A stretch of DNA of 64,000 bases, taken from positions 1 through 64,000 of the forward strand of contig CAIXXM010000031.1 of NCBI GenBank assembly GCA_903923395.1, written 5' to 3'. Origin of the DNA: an uncultured Acidobacteriia bacterium (GTDB lineage Bacteria > Acidobacteriota > Terriglobia > Bryobacterales > Bryobacteraceae). The translations under genes and the position numbers were made by a program. This document shows, one piece after another, positions 54,395-63,126 of this stretch. Under the pieces are notes generated by a model. It did no database searches. It saw only the letters and a program-made list of their open reading frames with translations, and was not told the DNA's origin. Positions within the stretch are counted from its first letter, which is position 1. Each line of letters starts with the position of its first letter.

Positions 54395-54685
54395 TTATGA
54401 AGCTTTTCGGTCCAGCGCTTCTATTCTCATCTGCTGCGCGGAGATGGCTGTCATCAGTTTCAGGGTGCTGTCTGCGAGGGAGTCGACCTTCTCGTCGATG
54501 TGTTGCGCCGTTGTATCTGTCTGAATCAGGATTTCACCAAGTCTGGTGATCATGGCGTCCTGCCGCTTTTGTTCCTGCTCAAAATCAGCGTGCCGCTTTT
54601 CGGTGGCTGCTTCGAAGTCCACAAGTCTGTGGCCCAGCAACTCGAGATTCATTGTCAGAGCCTCGAGTCGTTCTTCAATCGTCAT
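54395..54685 (-). CDS. Small coiled-coil protein, unknown
   Basis: 96 residues, entirely helical and charged (IEERLEALTMNLELLGHRLVDFEAATEKRHADFEQEQKRQDAMITRLGEILIQ...IDEKVDSLADSTLKLMTAISAQQMRIEALDRK). Heptad-like spacing of Leu and Ile suggests an oligomeric coiled coil. Similar short proteins are scattered in Acidobacteriota without assigned function. It is on the same strand as the MDR reductase and divergent from the MarR-controlled unit. Confidence 0.55.
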   Translation of the reverse strand: MTIEERLEALTMNLELLGHRLVDFEAATEKRHADFEQEQKRQDAMITRLGEILIQTDTTAQHIDEKVDSLADSTLKLMTAISAQQMRIEALDRKAS

Positions 54686-54711
54686 AGCTGCCAGTCAGAA
54701 TAACAATTCTC

Positions 54712-54740
54712 TTGCTCCGGGCAAAGGGTGCAGGTAAAGT
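54712..54740 (+). promoter_or_regulatory. Promoter TTGCTC-17-TAAAGT of the MarR-controlled unit
   Basis: TTGCTC (54712-54717), a 17-base spacer, and TAAAGT (54735-54740), ending eight bases before ATG 54749. The predicted transcription start falls inside the palindrome at 54742-54755. Confidence 0.6.
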
Positions 54741-54741
54741 A

Positions 54742-54755
54742 GTTGCATATGCAAC
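54742..54755. promoter_or_regulatory. Perfect 14-bp palindrome GTTGCATATGCAAC, likely MarR operator
   Basis: The site covers the predicted transcription start and the ATG of the following gene. TTGC-n-GCAA palindromes of this length are the usual operators of MarR-family repressors, and a MarR gene is the second gene of this unit. A repressor here would block promoter escape and regulate its own synthesis. Confidence 0.75.
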
Positions 54756-55114
54756 GATTAATTCTCTTCCTCCTTGCGGCAGTATCTCTGTTCGCCCAGA
54801 ACCAGGCGCCTCCCAAAGTTACGCACGTCCTCGCCACGCTCACTGTGAAGCCCGGCGTGCAGCGCGAACAGATCATGAAGGTCATGCAGACGGAGGTGCG
54901 CGATACCGTCAACCTGTATCTGGATGGCAAGATCCAGCAATGGTGGGCGCGTGGCGATGGCAAGGGTGTGGTCTTCCTCCTGGATTGCAAGACGGTGGAA
55001 GAGGCGAAGGTCATTCTTGAGAAGCTTCCGCTGATCAAGGAGAATTTCGCGTCCTTTGACTACATGCCGCTGGGGCCGCTCTCTCCGCTGCGGTTGCTTG
55101 TGCAACAGCAATGA
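54749..55114 (+). CDS. Exported dimeric alpha/beta-barrel protein, muconolactone-isomerase-like
   Basis: 121 residues from ATG 54749 (TTG 54743 would add two). A leader (RLILFLLAAVSLFAQ) is followed by a ferredoxin-like domain: VTHVLATLTVKPGVQREQIMKVMQTEVRDTVNLYLDGKIQQWWARGDGKGVVFLLDCKTVEEAKVILEKLPLIKENFASFDYMPLGPLSPLRLLV. The WWARGDGKGVVFLL strand and the E.LPL..E....D..PL..L..L.LL end are typical of muconolactone-isomerase-like families. Activity is not proven and export makes a classical catabolic role unlikely. The MarR gene overlaps its stop by four bases, and a palindromic operator covers its start. Confidence 0.75.
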   Translation: MQRLILFLLAAVSLFAQNQAPPKVTHVLATLTVKPGVQREQIMKVMQTEVRDTVNLYLDGKIQQWWARGDGKGVVFLLDCKTVEEAKVILEKLPLIKENFASFDYMPLGPLSPLRLLVQQQ

Positions 55115-55575
55115 GTCTGCCCGATCTTGGTTGTGCGTGCGCCAACCTCCGGCGGGCGGCGCGTCTGGTCACGCAGTTGTACAGCGACTCGATGGGCGGC
55201 ACGCTGGAACCTGCGCAGTATTCGCTGCTCTCCGCATTGCACCGCGCCCCTGGCTTGAGCCAAACCCAACTCGGCCGCGTACTGGGGCTCGATAAGACGA
55301 CGCTCTCCCGGAACTTCAAGGTGCTGCAGAAGAACGGCTGGGTCGAGGTGGTACCTGCCGCCAGGGATAAGCGGGCGCGCGGTTACGGGTTAACGAAGGA
55401 TGGCCGGGAGATTCATGAAGCCGCCCTGCCGGGTTGGGCGACCGCGCAGGACAGGCTTCGGACAGCGCTTCCAGACGGGGAATGGGAGCGGTTGTTTGAT
55501 GTCCTCAATCGCGTGACCAGCGCGGCGGTGGCTCTAAATTCCGTACCTCACGGGTCAACTCACACTGCTCCTTAA
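55111..55575 (+). CDS. MarR-family transcriptional regulator
   Basis: 154 residues. Winged helix with the recognition region LSQTQLGRVLGLDKTTLSRNFKVLQKNGWVEVVPAARDKRARGYGLTKDGREI; this is the standard MarR layout with a basic wing. The long first and last helices form the dimer interface. The start overlaps the stop of the isomerase-like gene (ATGA), so the regulator is made together with its neighbour and should repress the operon from the palindrome at 54742. Cys8 and Cys10 in LGCACANL near the N-terminus could give redox sensing; that is speculation. The physiological inducer is unknown. Confidence 0.9.
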   Translation: MSLPDLGCACANLRRAARLVTQLYSDSMGGTLEPAQYSLLSALHRAPGLSQTQLGRVLGLDKTTLSRNFKVLQKNGWVEVVPAARDKRARGYGLTKDGREIHEAALPGWATAQDRLRTALPDGEWERLFDVLNRVTSAAVALNSVPHGSTHTAP

Positions 55576-55601
55576 GCAAACCGGCGCGGAGACTGGCAGC
55601 T

Positions 55602-56312
55602 TCACCGGCCAGTGTGTTTCATTGTTTCCGATACCTCATCCCGTATCGCTTGCTCCCGCTGCTGGTCGCTGCCCCGCGTGCGGATTGCCCCGGCGGCGGC
55701 CAGCATTTTGGCGGCAGCATCCTGGTGGCTGGACATCGCAATCTCCAGCGGACTGTCGCCGGCCCTGTCCAGTGCATTCATCGCCGCACCACGGGACAGC
55801 AGGAGTTGAATGAGTTCCACATTCCCTCTGGCAGCTGCACCATGCAGCGCTGTCTTCCAGTAATAGTTATCTTTCGCATTCACCGGAACGCCATGATCCA
55901 GCAGCGCTCTCACTGTCCGAACTTCGGATCGCGCCGCCGCGTACGTCAACAAATCCGCCGACGCAGGGGACTTTGCCATCTGACCTGCAAAGGCCGTCTG
56001 CCAGAAGCCTTCCGGGAGACTGCCGGTCACAATCAACGCAGCAATCGCGCCGAGTGACATCCAGCGCTTTCGGGAAACCCTCTTCTTCTTGACCAGACCA
56101 TGGATTGTGATGACCAGCGCGATAACTGTCCAGAGCAGCAGCAGCGGCGGGAACAGGAACAACACCGCGCCGTAATCGTGTGCCAGAGAGAAGCCAACCA
56201 TCTGGGGACCTAACTGCCAGGTCAGAAATGTCTCTTCCCAAATCAAGCGGGCGAATAACATCGCAGCGCCGGTCGCAAGGAACCAGCCTATCCCACAGAA
56301 CCACTTCGACAT
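55602..56312 (-). CDS. Membrane-anchored ankyrin-repeat protein
   Basis: 236 residues. Three membrane segments occupy the N-terminal half (GIGWFLATGAAMLFARLIW, GAVLFLFPPLLLLWTVIALVITIHGLV, MSLGAIAALIVTGSLPEGF). The C-terminal half holds about three ankyrin repeats (LLTYAAARSEVRTVRALLDHGVPVNAKDN, TALHGAAARGNVELIQLLLSRGAAMNALDR, SPLEIAMSSHQDAAAKMLAAAG). Ankyrin repeats bind proteins; the partner is not apparent. It is convergent with the MarR gene and divergent from the sulfotransferase. Confidence 0.8.
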   Translation of the reverse strand: MSKWFCGIGWFLATGAAMLFARLIWEETFLTWQLGPQMVGFSLAHDYGAVLFLFPPLLLLWTVIALVITIHGLVKKKRVSRKRWMSLGAIAALIVTGSLPEGFWQTAFAGQMAKSPASADLLTYAAARSEVRTVRALLDHGVPVNAKDNYYWKTALHGAAARGNVELIQLLLSRGAAMNALDRAGDSPLEIAMSSHQDAAAKMLAAAGAIRTRGSDQQREQAIRDEVSETMKHTGR

Positions 56313-56386
56313 TGCAGATCAGCTTAGCAGGACGTGGATGAGTTATTCCACTGCGACATGCAACACGCCGGACTGCCCTCCGCTGA

Positions 56387-56392
56387 TAGACT
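56387..56392 (+). promoter_or_regulatory. -10-like box TAGACT, 7 nt before the sulfotransferase
   Basis: TAGACT ends seven bases before ATG 56400 with no Shine-Dalgarno sequence in between. It supports the choice of ATG 56400. Confidence 0.5.
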
Positions 56393-56399
56393 CCAATCA

Positions 56400-57167
56400 A
56401 TGTCTGCTTCGAGCGCGATCCCCGACGCACATAATGCACCCCAAACCCGCTTCCTGATTGCGGGTACACCCCGTTCCGGAACCAACTGGCTTGTCACCGA
56501 ACTCGACGCGCATCCCGAAATCTTCTGCGGCTGGGAAATTCTGGACGAACCCGAATTCATGGAAGCCCCTGCGTTTGCCGGCCACCCGTGGGAGGGCTTG
56601 CAGGCGTTTTACTCGGCTTCCCGTGAAGGGAAAAAGGCTGCGGGCTTCAAGCTGATGTACTTCCACTGTTGGATCAACTATCCGGAGCACCGGCAAATCT
56701 GGGACAAACTCGAAGCCGATACGGATATCCGCATCATCTTTCTCACCCGTCAGAACCTGCTGCGACTCATGGTGAGTTGGGAAACGGCGAAACAGACCAG
56801 CCAATGGGCAGTAAAGCCGGGTGAGAAGGCGCTGGGGAAGGCTTTGCCCTGTGTGCTTGATCCAACTCTGTTGCTGCAATCTTTTGCGGATATTGAAGAA
56901 GGCTTCGGGCGGATGCGCTCCGTCTTCGCGGCTCATCCGCACATTGATCTCACCTACGAACAGTTAGTCACGGCCAATGGACCATGCCAGCTTGCCGTTC
57001 ACCACTTCCTCGGAGTAACTCCAGCATTCCAGCAGGGCCGGACACTGAAACAGGAAACCCGCACTCTTCGCGAAGCGATCCGTAATTACGACCAAGTTGC
57101 AGAAACGCTTGCCGGGACGCGTTATGAATGGTTCCTGACTCATCCGGAACCGGGGGCTGACTACTAA
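56400..57167 (+). CDS. Stf0-like sulfotransferase
   Basis: 255 residues. The 5'-phosphosulfate-binding loop is [22 protein letters not shown] (about residues 17-38); the 3'-phosphate-binding region is [31 protein letters not shown] and [10 protein letters not shown] between these fit trehalose-type (Stf0) and related carbohydrate sulfotransferases, which move sulfate from PAPS to a sugar hydroxyl. Sulfated surface or storage glycans are plausible targets, and a sulfatase lies 6 kb downstream. The last four bases overlap the convergent DUF1501 gene. Confidence 0.8.
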   Translation: MSASSAIPDAHNAPQTRFLIAGTPRSGTNWLVTELDAHPEIFCGWEILDEPEFMEAPAFAGHPWEGLQAFYSASREGKKAAGFKLMYFHCWINYPEHRQIWDKLEADTDIRIIFLTRQNLLRLMVSWETAKQTSQWAVKPGEKALGKALPCVLDPTLLLQSFADIEEGFGRMRSVFAAHPHIDLTYEQLVTANGPCQLAVHHFLGVTPAFQQGRTLKQETRTLREAIRNYDQVAETLAGTRYEWFLTHPEPGADY

Positions 57168-58573
57168 GTGATCAGCTTCTCCACAATCTGCCCTGCCACA
57201 TCCGTCAAGCGGAAGTGCCGTCCCTGGAACTGGAATGTCAGGCGCTTGTGGTCCACGCCGAGACAGCGCATGACCGTAGCCTGCACGTCATGTACATGCA
57301 CTGGATCTTTGACCACATTGTAGGAGAAATCATCGGTCTCGCCATAAGTAAGTCCCGGTTTGATGCCGCCGCCGGCCATCCACATGGTGAAGCAGCGGGG
57401 ATGGTGGTCGCGTCCGTAATTGCCATCCATCAACTTACCCTGACAGTACACGGTGCGGCCGAACTCTCCGCCCCAGATGACCAGAGTATCTTCCAGCAAG
57501 CCGCGCTGCTTTAAGTCGGTAACCAGCGCCGCGGAGGGCTGATCCACACTCTGGCACTGCAGCGCGAGGTCACGGGGAAGGTCACTGTGCTGGTCCCAGC
57601 CGCGCTTGTAGATCTGGATAAAACGAACGCCGCGCTCGGCCAGACGCCGGGCAAGTAGACACTGCGCGGCATAACTGCCGGGCTTGCGGGAATCCGGGCC
57701 GTACAGATCGAAAGTACTCTGCGGCTCCTTGGAGAGATCAGTCAGTTCCGGCACGGACGTTTGCATCCGGTAGGCCATTTCGTATTGGGCGACGCGGGCT
57801 TCGATCTCCGGATCGCCGTAGGTCTCCGCGCCCATCTGGTTGAGTTTGCCGAGGCCATCCAGCATTCGACGCCGTGTCGCCTGGTCAATCCCCGCCGGAT
57901 TGGAAAGATAGAGAACAGGGTCGCCGGAGGAGCGGAAATTCACGCCCTGATACTTCGAAGGCAGAAAGCCATTTCCCCAGAGCCGCGAGAAGAGCGGTTG
58001 ATCGGTATTGATCGCGCTGGATTGCGCAATCAGGACCACGAACGCCGGCAGATTCTGGTTCTCACTGCCAAGGCCATAACTAACCCACGAGCCAAAGCTG
58101 GGGCGGCCGGGTTGCTGACTCCCCGTCTGGATAAAAGTGATGGCCGGGTCATGATTGATCGCCTCAGTGTTGACGGTGCGGATGATGGAGATATCATCCG
58201 CAATCTTGCCGGTGTGTGGCAGTAACTCGCTCAGCCACGCGCCGGACTTGCCGTATTGTTTAAAGCTGAAAATAGACTTGGTGACCGGGAAGGAGCTCTG
58301 TCCGGAAGTCATCCCGGTAATCCGTTGCCCCATTCGCACGGAACCTGGCAATTCCGTCCCGTGAAGCTTATTCAGTGCCGGTTTGTAATCAAAAAGGTCT
58401 AACTGTGAGGGCGCGCCGGATTGATGGAGATAGATAATCCTCTTCGCCTTGGGTGGAAAGTGCGGCAAGCCCTGGAGCCCACCGGTATCCGCCTGAAGCA
58501 ATGCGGCCAGGGCGGGAATCCCGATGCCCGCTGCTCCGCGTTGAAAGAAGTGCCTGCGTGTGAGCTGGATCAT
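57164..58573 (-). CDS. DUF1501 protein, Tat-exported (third pair)
   Basis: 469 residues. Twin-arginine leader ([25 protein letters not shown]); DUF1501 motifs [117 protein letters not shown] and [35 protein letters not shown]. It differs from the other two in the [16 protein letters not shown] start. Its ATG overlaps the stop of the cytochrome/PSD1 gene by four bases. Function unknown. Confidence 0.88.
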   Translation of the reverse strand: MIQLTRRHFFQRGAAGIGIPALAALLQADTGGLQGLPHFPPKAKRIIYLHQSGAPSQLDLFDYKPALNKLHGTELPGSVRMGQRITGMTSGQSSFPVTKSIFSFKQYGKSGAWLSELLPHTGKIADDISIIRTVNTEAINHDPAITFIQTGSQQPGRPSFGSWVSYGLGSENQNLPAFVVLIAQSSAINTDQPLFSRLWGNGFLPSKYQGVNFRSSGDPVLYLSNPAGIDQATRRRMLDGLGKLNQMGAETYGDPEIEARVAQYEMAYRMQTSVPELTDLSKEPQSTFDLYGPDSRKPGSYAAQCLLARRLAERGVRFIQIYKRGWDQHSDLPRDLALQCQSVDQPSAALVTDLKQRGLLEDTLVIWGGEFGRTVYCQGKLMDGNYGRDHHPRCFTMWMAGGGIKPGLTYGETDDFSYNVVKDPVHVHDVQATVMRCLGVDHKRLTFQFQGRHFRLTDVAGQIVEKLIT

Positions 58574-61500
58574 TGCTTTGTTATCGTCTCGTCGAGGTTC
58601 AGGATCATGCTGGCTACGGTGGTCCAGGCGGCCAGTTCGGATTTGTTGAGCTTGGGATTGACGGGGGCTTCGCCATTCTTCAGCAGAGCTTCTGCGCGGT
58701 CCTCATGCTTCTTGAATTCGAGCATTTCCGCATTCAGTTCTTCGCGGAGTATCTTCACCTCCGCCGGCTTCGGAGCGCGGGCTGTCGCGAGTTGGAAGCC
58801 ATAGCCGAGGCGCTGTTCCGGTGTGGTGCCGCCCTCCGTCATGATCCGTTCCGCCAATGCCCGCGCAGCTTCCACGAAGGTCACATCATTCAGCAGAACA
58901 AGCGCCTGTAACGGGGTGTTGGTGAGAGAGCGGCGAGCGGCGCACTTCTCGCGGTCCGGCGCGTCGAAGGTCGTCATCTCGGGTGGCGGAGCCGTGCGTT
59001 TCCAATAGGTGTACATACTGCGCCGGTGCAATGCATCGCCATGGTCCTGCTTATATGTCTGCGAAGTAAAGCCGTCACCGAAGGCAATGGCTTCCCACAC
59101 CCCCTCCGGCTGATAGGGATTCACACTGGGACCACCCAGACTTTCCTTGAGCAGACCGCTGAGGTAAAGTTCGCCGTCACGCAGCATCTCGGCAGGCAAA
59201 CGGAACCTGGGGCCGCGCGCGAGCAGACGGTTCTCGGGGTCCTTTTCGAGTAACTCCGGCGTGACGCGGGAGCTTTGCCGGTAAGTTGCGGAAGTTACAA
59301 TGAGCCGCTGCACCGCCTTCACATCCCAACCGGTGCGGATGAATTCGGTAGCGAGCCAGTCCAACAGGATTTGGTTACTGGGTGGTTCGCCCTGTGCGCC
59401 GAAATTCTCAAGAGTTTTGACGATGCCCGTCCCGAACTCCATCTGCCAGAAGCGGTTCACGGCGACGCGTGCGGTAAGTGGGTTCGCCGGATCGACCAGC
59501 CACTTCGCCAGACCCAGCCGGTTGGCGGGCAGACCGGCCTCCATGGGAGGCAGTACGGAAGGCACCGCGGGGGTAACCTTTTCCGTCTGATTCCTGTAAT
59601 CTCCACGCGCCAGAACAAAGGTTTCCCGCGGATTGGCAGTCAGTTCAGACATCACCATGGTGGTGGGAATCTGCGCCGTGAGTTTCTTCTCTTCTGCGCG
59701 CAATTCCTTTAACTCCGCCCATAACTTCTGGTCGGCTTCCGGCGCAGCCTTGGTCAAGTAATAATTCCGCAGCCAGGTCTTCTGGTCATTGGCACGCTTG
59801 GCCGGCAGTATGTTCAGTGTTGCCCGCAGCGGTTTCTGTTCCGCAAGATAGGTGACCTCAGAACCGCGCAGTGTGCGGGTGTAAATTCTCAGATCATCGA
59901 TGCGCCCTTTGTAGAAAGGGATCTCGAGCGTGGGGCCATGATCGCTGGCTTCGGTCTTTACGGGTTCGGTCGGCACTAGCGTTCCGTTCACGGCGATCTG
60001 GAAGGCCGTGCCGTCAAAGTTCACGGCCACATGATTCATGTTGTCCGGCCAGGGAAGCCGGCTCACTGTGCGGACCGCGACTGCACCCAATCGTACATAG
60101 AGTTTCGGCACGCGTTGCTGCACTCCGGAAAGTTCAAAATCGTCGAGCCACATTTCGAACTGGCCCTGCTGGAGCACCGGGATTCGCAGCTTGTTGTTGA
60201 TCTTGAGCCAGAGCGCAACGGCGAAAGGCTTCCTGGCATCGAAGGCTGGGACATGCGCGAAAACTGCGTTGGTCTGCCCGTCGAAATCGGCACCGCGGTC
60301 CACGGCGGCATTCGCATAGGTAAGGTCGCCTTTCACCACGCGGCCATATTGATGATTACCGCTGGAGTCCGCCAGATTGCCATCGAATTCATAGTGGGCG
60401 GTGAGACCGTCCATGGTCTCCGGCTGTAATGAGGCGATCAACTGCTGCTCCCAGGCCAGCTGGGCCTTGCTGATCCGGTCTTCACTCAGTGCTTTCTCGT
60501 GCGCGGCGATCAGTTTCTTGAGTTCGTCCTGCTTTGTTTTCTGTGATGCAGTGGGTAACTGCAGAAACGGCTCTGCATTGCCGTTCCGCCCGTCCAGGCC
60601 TTTCTCATTCACATTATTGAAGAAAGCAAAGAAGCGGTAGAAGTCTTTCTGGGGAATCGGGTCGTACTTATGATCATGGCAGCGCGCGCAGCCCATGGTG
60701 AGGCCCATCCAGGTTGTGGATGTTGCCTCCAGCCGATCCACTACATACTCCACCTGATATTCTTCCGGGATCGCGCCTCCCTCAAAGTTGATCATGTGGT
60801 TGCGGTTGAAGCCGCTGGCAAGTTTCTGCTCCAGAGTCGCATTCGGCAAAAGATCTCCCGCCAATTGCTCGATGGTGAACTGGTCATACGGCATGTTCTT
60901 GTTAAAGGCTGCGATCACCCAGTCCCGCCAATGCCACATTTCGCGATTACTGTCGATGTGATAGCCGTGGGTGTCGGCGTAGCGGGCAAGATCCAGCCAT
61001 TGCATCGCCATGCGTTCGCCGTAGCGGGGAGATTGCAGCAGGGCATCCACGCGTTTTTCGTAGGCGTCGGGACTCTGGTCCGCGAGGAATGATTTCAATT
61101 CAGCGGGCGTCGGCGGCAAACCGGTGAGATCATAACTGACCCGCCGCAGGAGCGTCGCTTTGTCTGCCTCCTGCGAGTGCTTCAAGCCTTCCTGCTCCAG
61201 TCTGGAGAGGATGAAATTGTCGATGGGGTTTTTCACCCACGCCGGTTCCTTGACCGCGGGGATAGCAGCACGCTTCGGTGCGGCAAACGCCCAGTGGGTC
61301 TCCCACTTCGCGCCTTCGTCAATCCACTGTTTCAGGAGCGTGACCTGCGTTGGCGTGAGTGACCGACCGGAGTAATCCGGCGGCATCTTGTCTTTGCCGC
61401 TGGAACTGACGCGGGCGAACAGGTGGCTTTCCGCGGACTTGCCTGCCACGATCACATTGCGCACAAATGCACCTTCCGCCGTATCGAGGCGCAGATTCGC

Positions 61501-61638
61501 CATGCGCTTGGAGGCATCCGGCCCGTGGCATGAGAAGCAGTTGTCCGACAGGATGGGGCGTATTTCGCGGTCGAAATTCACGGCAGCCAGTCCGGTGACA
61601 GGCAGCAGCAGGGTCAGGAGCAGGTTGGCGTGGCGCAT
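58570..61638 (-). CDS. PSCyt1-DUF1549-LamG-like-DUF1553 secreted protein (largest paralogue)
   Basis: 1022 residues. Signal peptide ([15 protein letters not shown]), PSCyt1 heme motif [20 protein letters not shown], then DUF1549 ([81 protein letters not shown]). Between about residues 410 and 600 there is an inserted concanavalin/LamG-like jelly-roll ([21 protein letters not shown]...[17 protein letters not shown]...[17 protein letters not shown]), a carbohydrate-binding fold. DUF1553 closes the protein ([35 protein letters not shown]). The insert supports a role at polysaccharides. A TAAACT box lies about 11 bases before the ATG. Confidence 0.9.
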   Translation of the reverse strand: MRHANLLLTLLLPVTGLAAVNFDREIRPILSDNCFSCHGPDASKRMANLRLDTAEGAFVRNVIVAGKSAESHLFARVSSSGKDKMPPDYSGRSLTPTQVTLLKQWIDEGAKWETHWAFAAPKRAAIPAVKEPAWVKNPIDNFILSRLEQEGLKHSQEADKATLLRRVSYDLTGLPPTPAELKSFLADQSPDAYEKRVDALLQSPRYGERMAMQWLDLARYADTHGYHIDSNREMWHWRDWVIAAFNKNMPYDQFTIEQLAGDLLPNATLEQKLASGFNRNHMINFEGGAIPEEYQVEYVVDRLEATSTTWMGLTMGCARCHDHKYDPIPQKDFYRFFAFFNNVNEKGLDGRNGNAEPFLQLPTASQKTKQDELKKLIAAHEKALSEDRISKAQLAWEQQLIASLQPETMDGLTAHYEFDGNLADSSGNHQYGRVVKGDLTYANAAVDRGADFDGQTNAVFAHVPAFDARKPFAVALWLKINNKLRIPVLQQGQFEMWLDDFELSGVQQRVPKLYVRLGAVAVRTVSRLPWPDNMNHVAVNFDGTAFQIAVNGTLVPTEPVKTEASDHGPTLEIPFYKGRIDDLRIYTRTLRGSEVTYLAEQKPLRATLNILPAKRANDQKTWLRNYYLTKAAPEADQKLWAELKELRAEEKKLTAQIPTTMVMSELTANPRETFVLARGDYRNQTEKVTPAVPSVLPPMEAGLPANRLGLAKWLVDPANPLTARVAVNRFWQMEFGTGIVKTLENFGAQGEPPSNQILLDWLATEFIRTGWDVKAVQRLIVTSATYRQSSRVTPELLEKDPENRLLARGPRFRLPAEMLRDGELYLSGLLKESLGGPSVNPYQPEGVWEAIAFGDGFTSQTYKQDHGDALHRRSMYTYWKRTAPPPEMTTFDAPDREKCAARRSLTNTPLQALVLLNDVTFVEAARALAERIMTEGGTTPEQRLGYGFQLATARAPKPAEVKILREELNAEMLEFKKHEDRAEALLKNGEAPVNPKLNKSELAAWTTVASMILNLDETITKQ

Positions 61639-61711
61639 GAACAGCCTCTAGTTTATTATCTTTTGTCAACCGCAGGTGAGCAGGAAAAAGTACAATGCAG
61701 TACTCATTCGC

Positions 61712-62017
61712 ATGAAACTGAATGTCTATCATAAGTTCCTGATCACCGTGATTGCGTTGTTTCTTGCCATTTATGGTTACAAGAAACTGAACTCCTATAT
61801 GGCGGAAACGTTCTCTCACAGCGATGAGAGACTGGCCGGGGAGCCGCTCCCGCCGGTGGAAGCGCCGGTGCCGGGAAGTAATGCCGATGCGGACAAGTCT
61901 AAGGTGCTGAAGGATGGCTTCGAGAAGATGAACAATGATATGAAGCGCCCGGACTTCCCGATGCCGGAGGTGGAAGCTCCGAAACGGCTAAACGAGGCAC
62001 CGCCGGATCATTTGTAA
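61712..62017 (+). CDS. Small single-pass membrane-anchored protein, unknown
   Basis: 101 residues from ATG 61712. A signal-anchor helix (FLITVIALFLAIYGYKKL) is followed by a hydrophilic, proline-rich tail (GEPLPPVEAPVPGSNADADKSKVLKDGFEKMNNDMKRPDFPMPEVEAPKRLNEAPPDH). No domain is recognised. It stands alone between the divergent cytochrome/PSD1 gene and the convergent acyltransferase gene. Confidence 0.6.
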   Translation: MKLNVYHKFLITVIALFLAIYGYKKLNSYMAETFSHSDERLAGEPLPPVEAPVPGSNADADKSKVLKDGFEKMNNDMKRPDFPMPEVEAPKRLNEAPPDHL

Positions 62018-62046
62018 GCATCCTTGTCCGCCCGGGCATATGAAAG

Positions 62047-63126
62047 TTACACCCGCACGAACCAACGCCGCCGGTACATTACCCACGCAAGCAGAAACAT
62101 CACCCCTGTGTACGCCAGTGAGTAAAGCAGCGATGCATTCGCTGGTGAAGCAAGGGGCACAAAGATTGTCTGGTAAATGAGTTTCCGCCAATGTAACAGC
62201 GACAGTATTTCCTCCGCGAACTCTGACGCCAGGTACACCACAATCGCATTGCTCCCCAGGATGACGAACGGTTTTGTCCACCGCTTCCAGCCGCAGCCAT
62301 CGATCAGCCAGAGGCAGATTCCGAAGACCGTGAAATCCAAACCGGCCATGAAAAGCGAGAACGACGAGGTCCATAACTTCTTATTGATGGGCAGCCATTC
62401 GTGGCAGATCATACCCAGGCCCAGCAGCAGGCTGCCAAGTACAAACATCCAGGTCGTCCGTTCCGCCAACTCGCGGCGCAGACGCAAGAGATGCCCGGCC
62501 ATCACACCGAATAACATCGTCGCTATTGCCGGCAGAGTGCTGACAATGCCTTCGGGGTCCCAGGTCTTCGTGTTCGCGTAGTTATGCGAACCGAGCAGCA
62601 GACTGTCAACATAGTGCGCGAAATTCCCCTCCACATCCAAATGGCCCGCACCGATGCCCGGCACCGGTGCCAGCGTCATGATCAGCCAGTATGAAGTGAG
62701 CAGGCCGATGATCCATGCGATCTGTCCACGCCAGGGTGTTGTGACATAGATCGTTCCTGCGATGGCGTAACAGATGCCGATACGCTGCAGGACACCCAGC
62801 AGCCGCAGCGTGTGCAGATCATATTCGGGGAAGCCGTAGAGCAGTAATCCAAGTGCGTAGAGAATCACCGCGCGGCGCAGAATCTGCAGGATTAGTCTTC
62901 CCTTCGGAACTCCCCCGGACAGGCGCTTGGCCAGAGACAGCGTCATGGCGAGACCTACAATCCACACAAAGGAGGGAAAGACCGTGTCCGTGATTGTCCA
63001 GCCATCCCATTTTGCATGGTGGAGCGGAGCATAGGAGTCGCGTCCGCTGCCCGGCGTATTGACGATGATCATGAGCGCGATGACCGCGCCACGGAAGACG
63101 TCGAGAGAAAGTAGGCGGTTGTTCAT
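62047..63126 (-). CDS. DUF5009/HGSNAT-like membrane acyltransferase-family protein (paralogue 2)
   Basis: 359 residues from ATG 63126. NRLLSLDVFRGAVIALMIIVNTPGSG, FPSFVWIVGLAMTLSLAKRL, LRLLGVLQRIGICYAIAG, TKTWDPEGIVSTLPAIATMLFGV and INKKLWTSSFSLFMAGLDFTVFG parallel the copy at 47703 along the whole length, so the two genes are true paralogues. About ten helices. The start overlaps the sulfatase stop by four bases, so this copy is coupled to sulfated-glycan turnover, whereas the other sits with unknown membrane proteins. The assignment to acetyl transfer is by family analogy only. Confidence 0.85.
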   Translation of the reverse strand: MNNRLLSLDVFRGAVIALMIIVNTPGSGRDSYAPLHHAKWDGWTITDTVFPSFVWIVGLAMTLSLAKRLSGGVPKGRLILQILRRAVILYALGLLLYGFPEYDLHTLRLLGVLQRIGICYAIAGTIYVTTPWRGQIAWIIGLLTSYWLIMTLAPVPGIGAGHLDVEGNFAHYVDSLLLGSHNYANTKTWDPEGIVSTLPAIATMLFGVMAGHLLRLRRELAERTTWMFVLGSLLLGLGMICHEWLPINKKLWTSSFSLFMAGLDFTVFGICLWLIDGCGWKRWTKPFVILGSNAIVVYLASEFAEEILSLLHWRKLIYQTIFVPLASPANASLLYSLAYTGVMFLLAWVMYRRRWFVRV

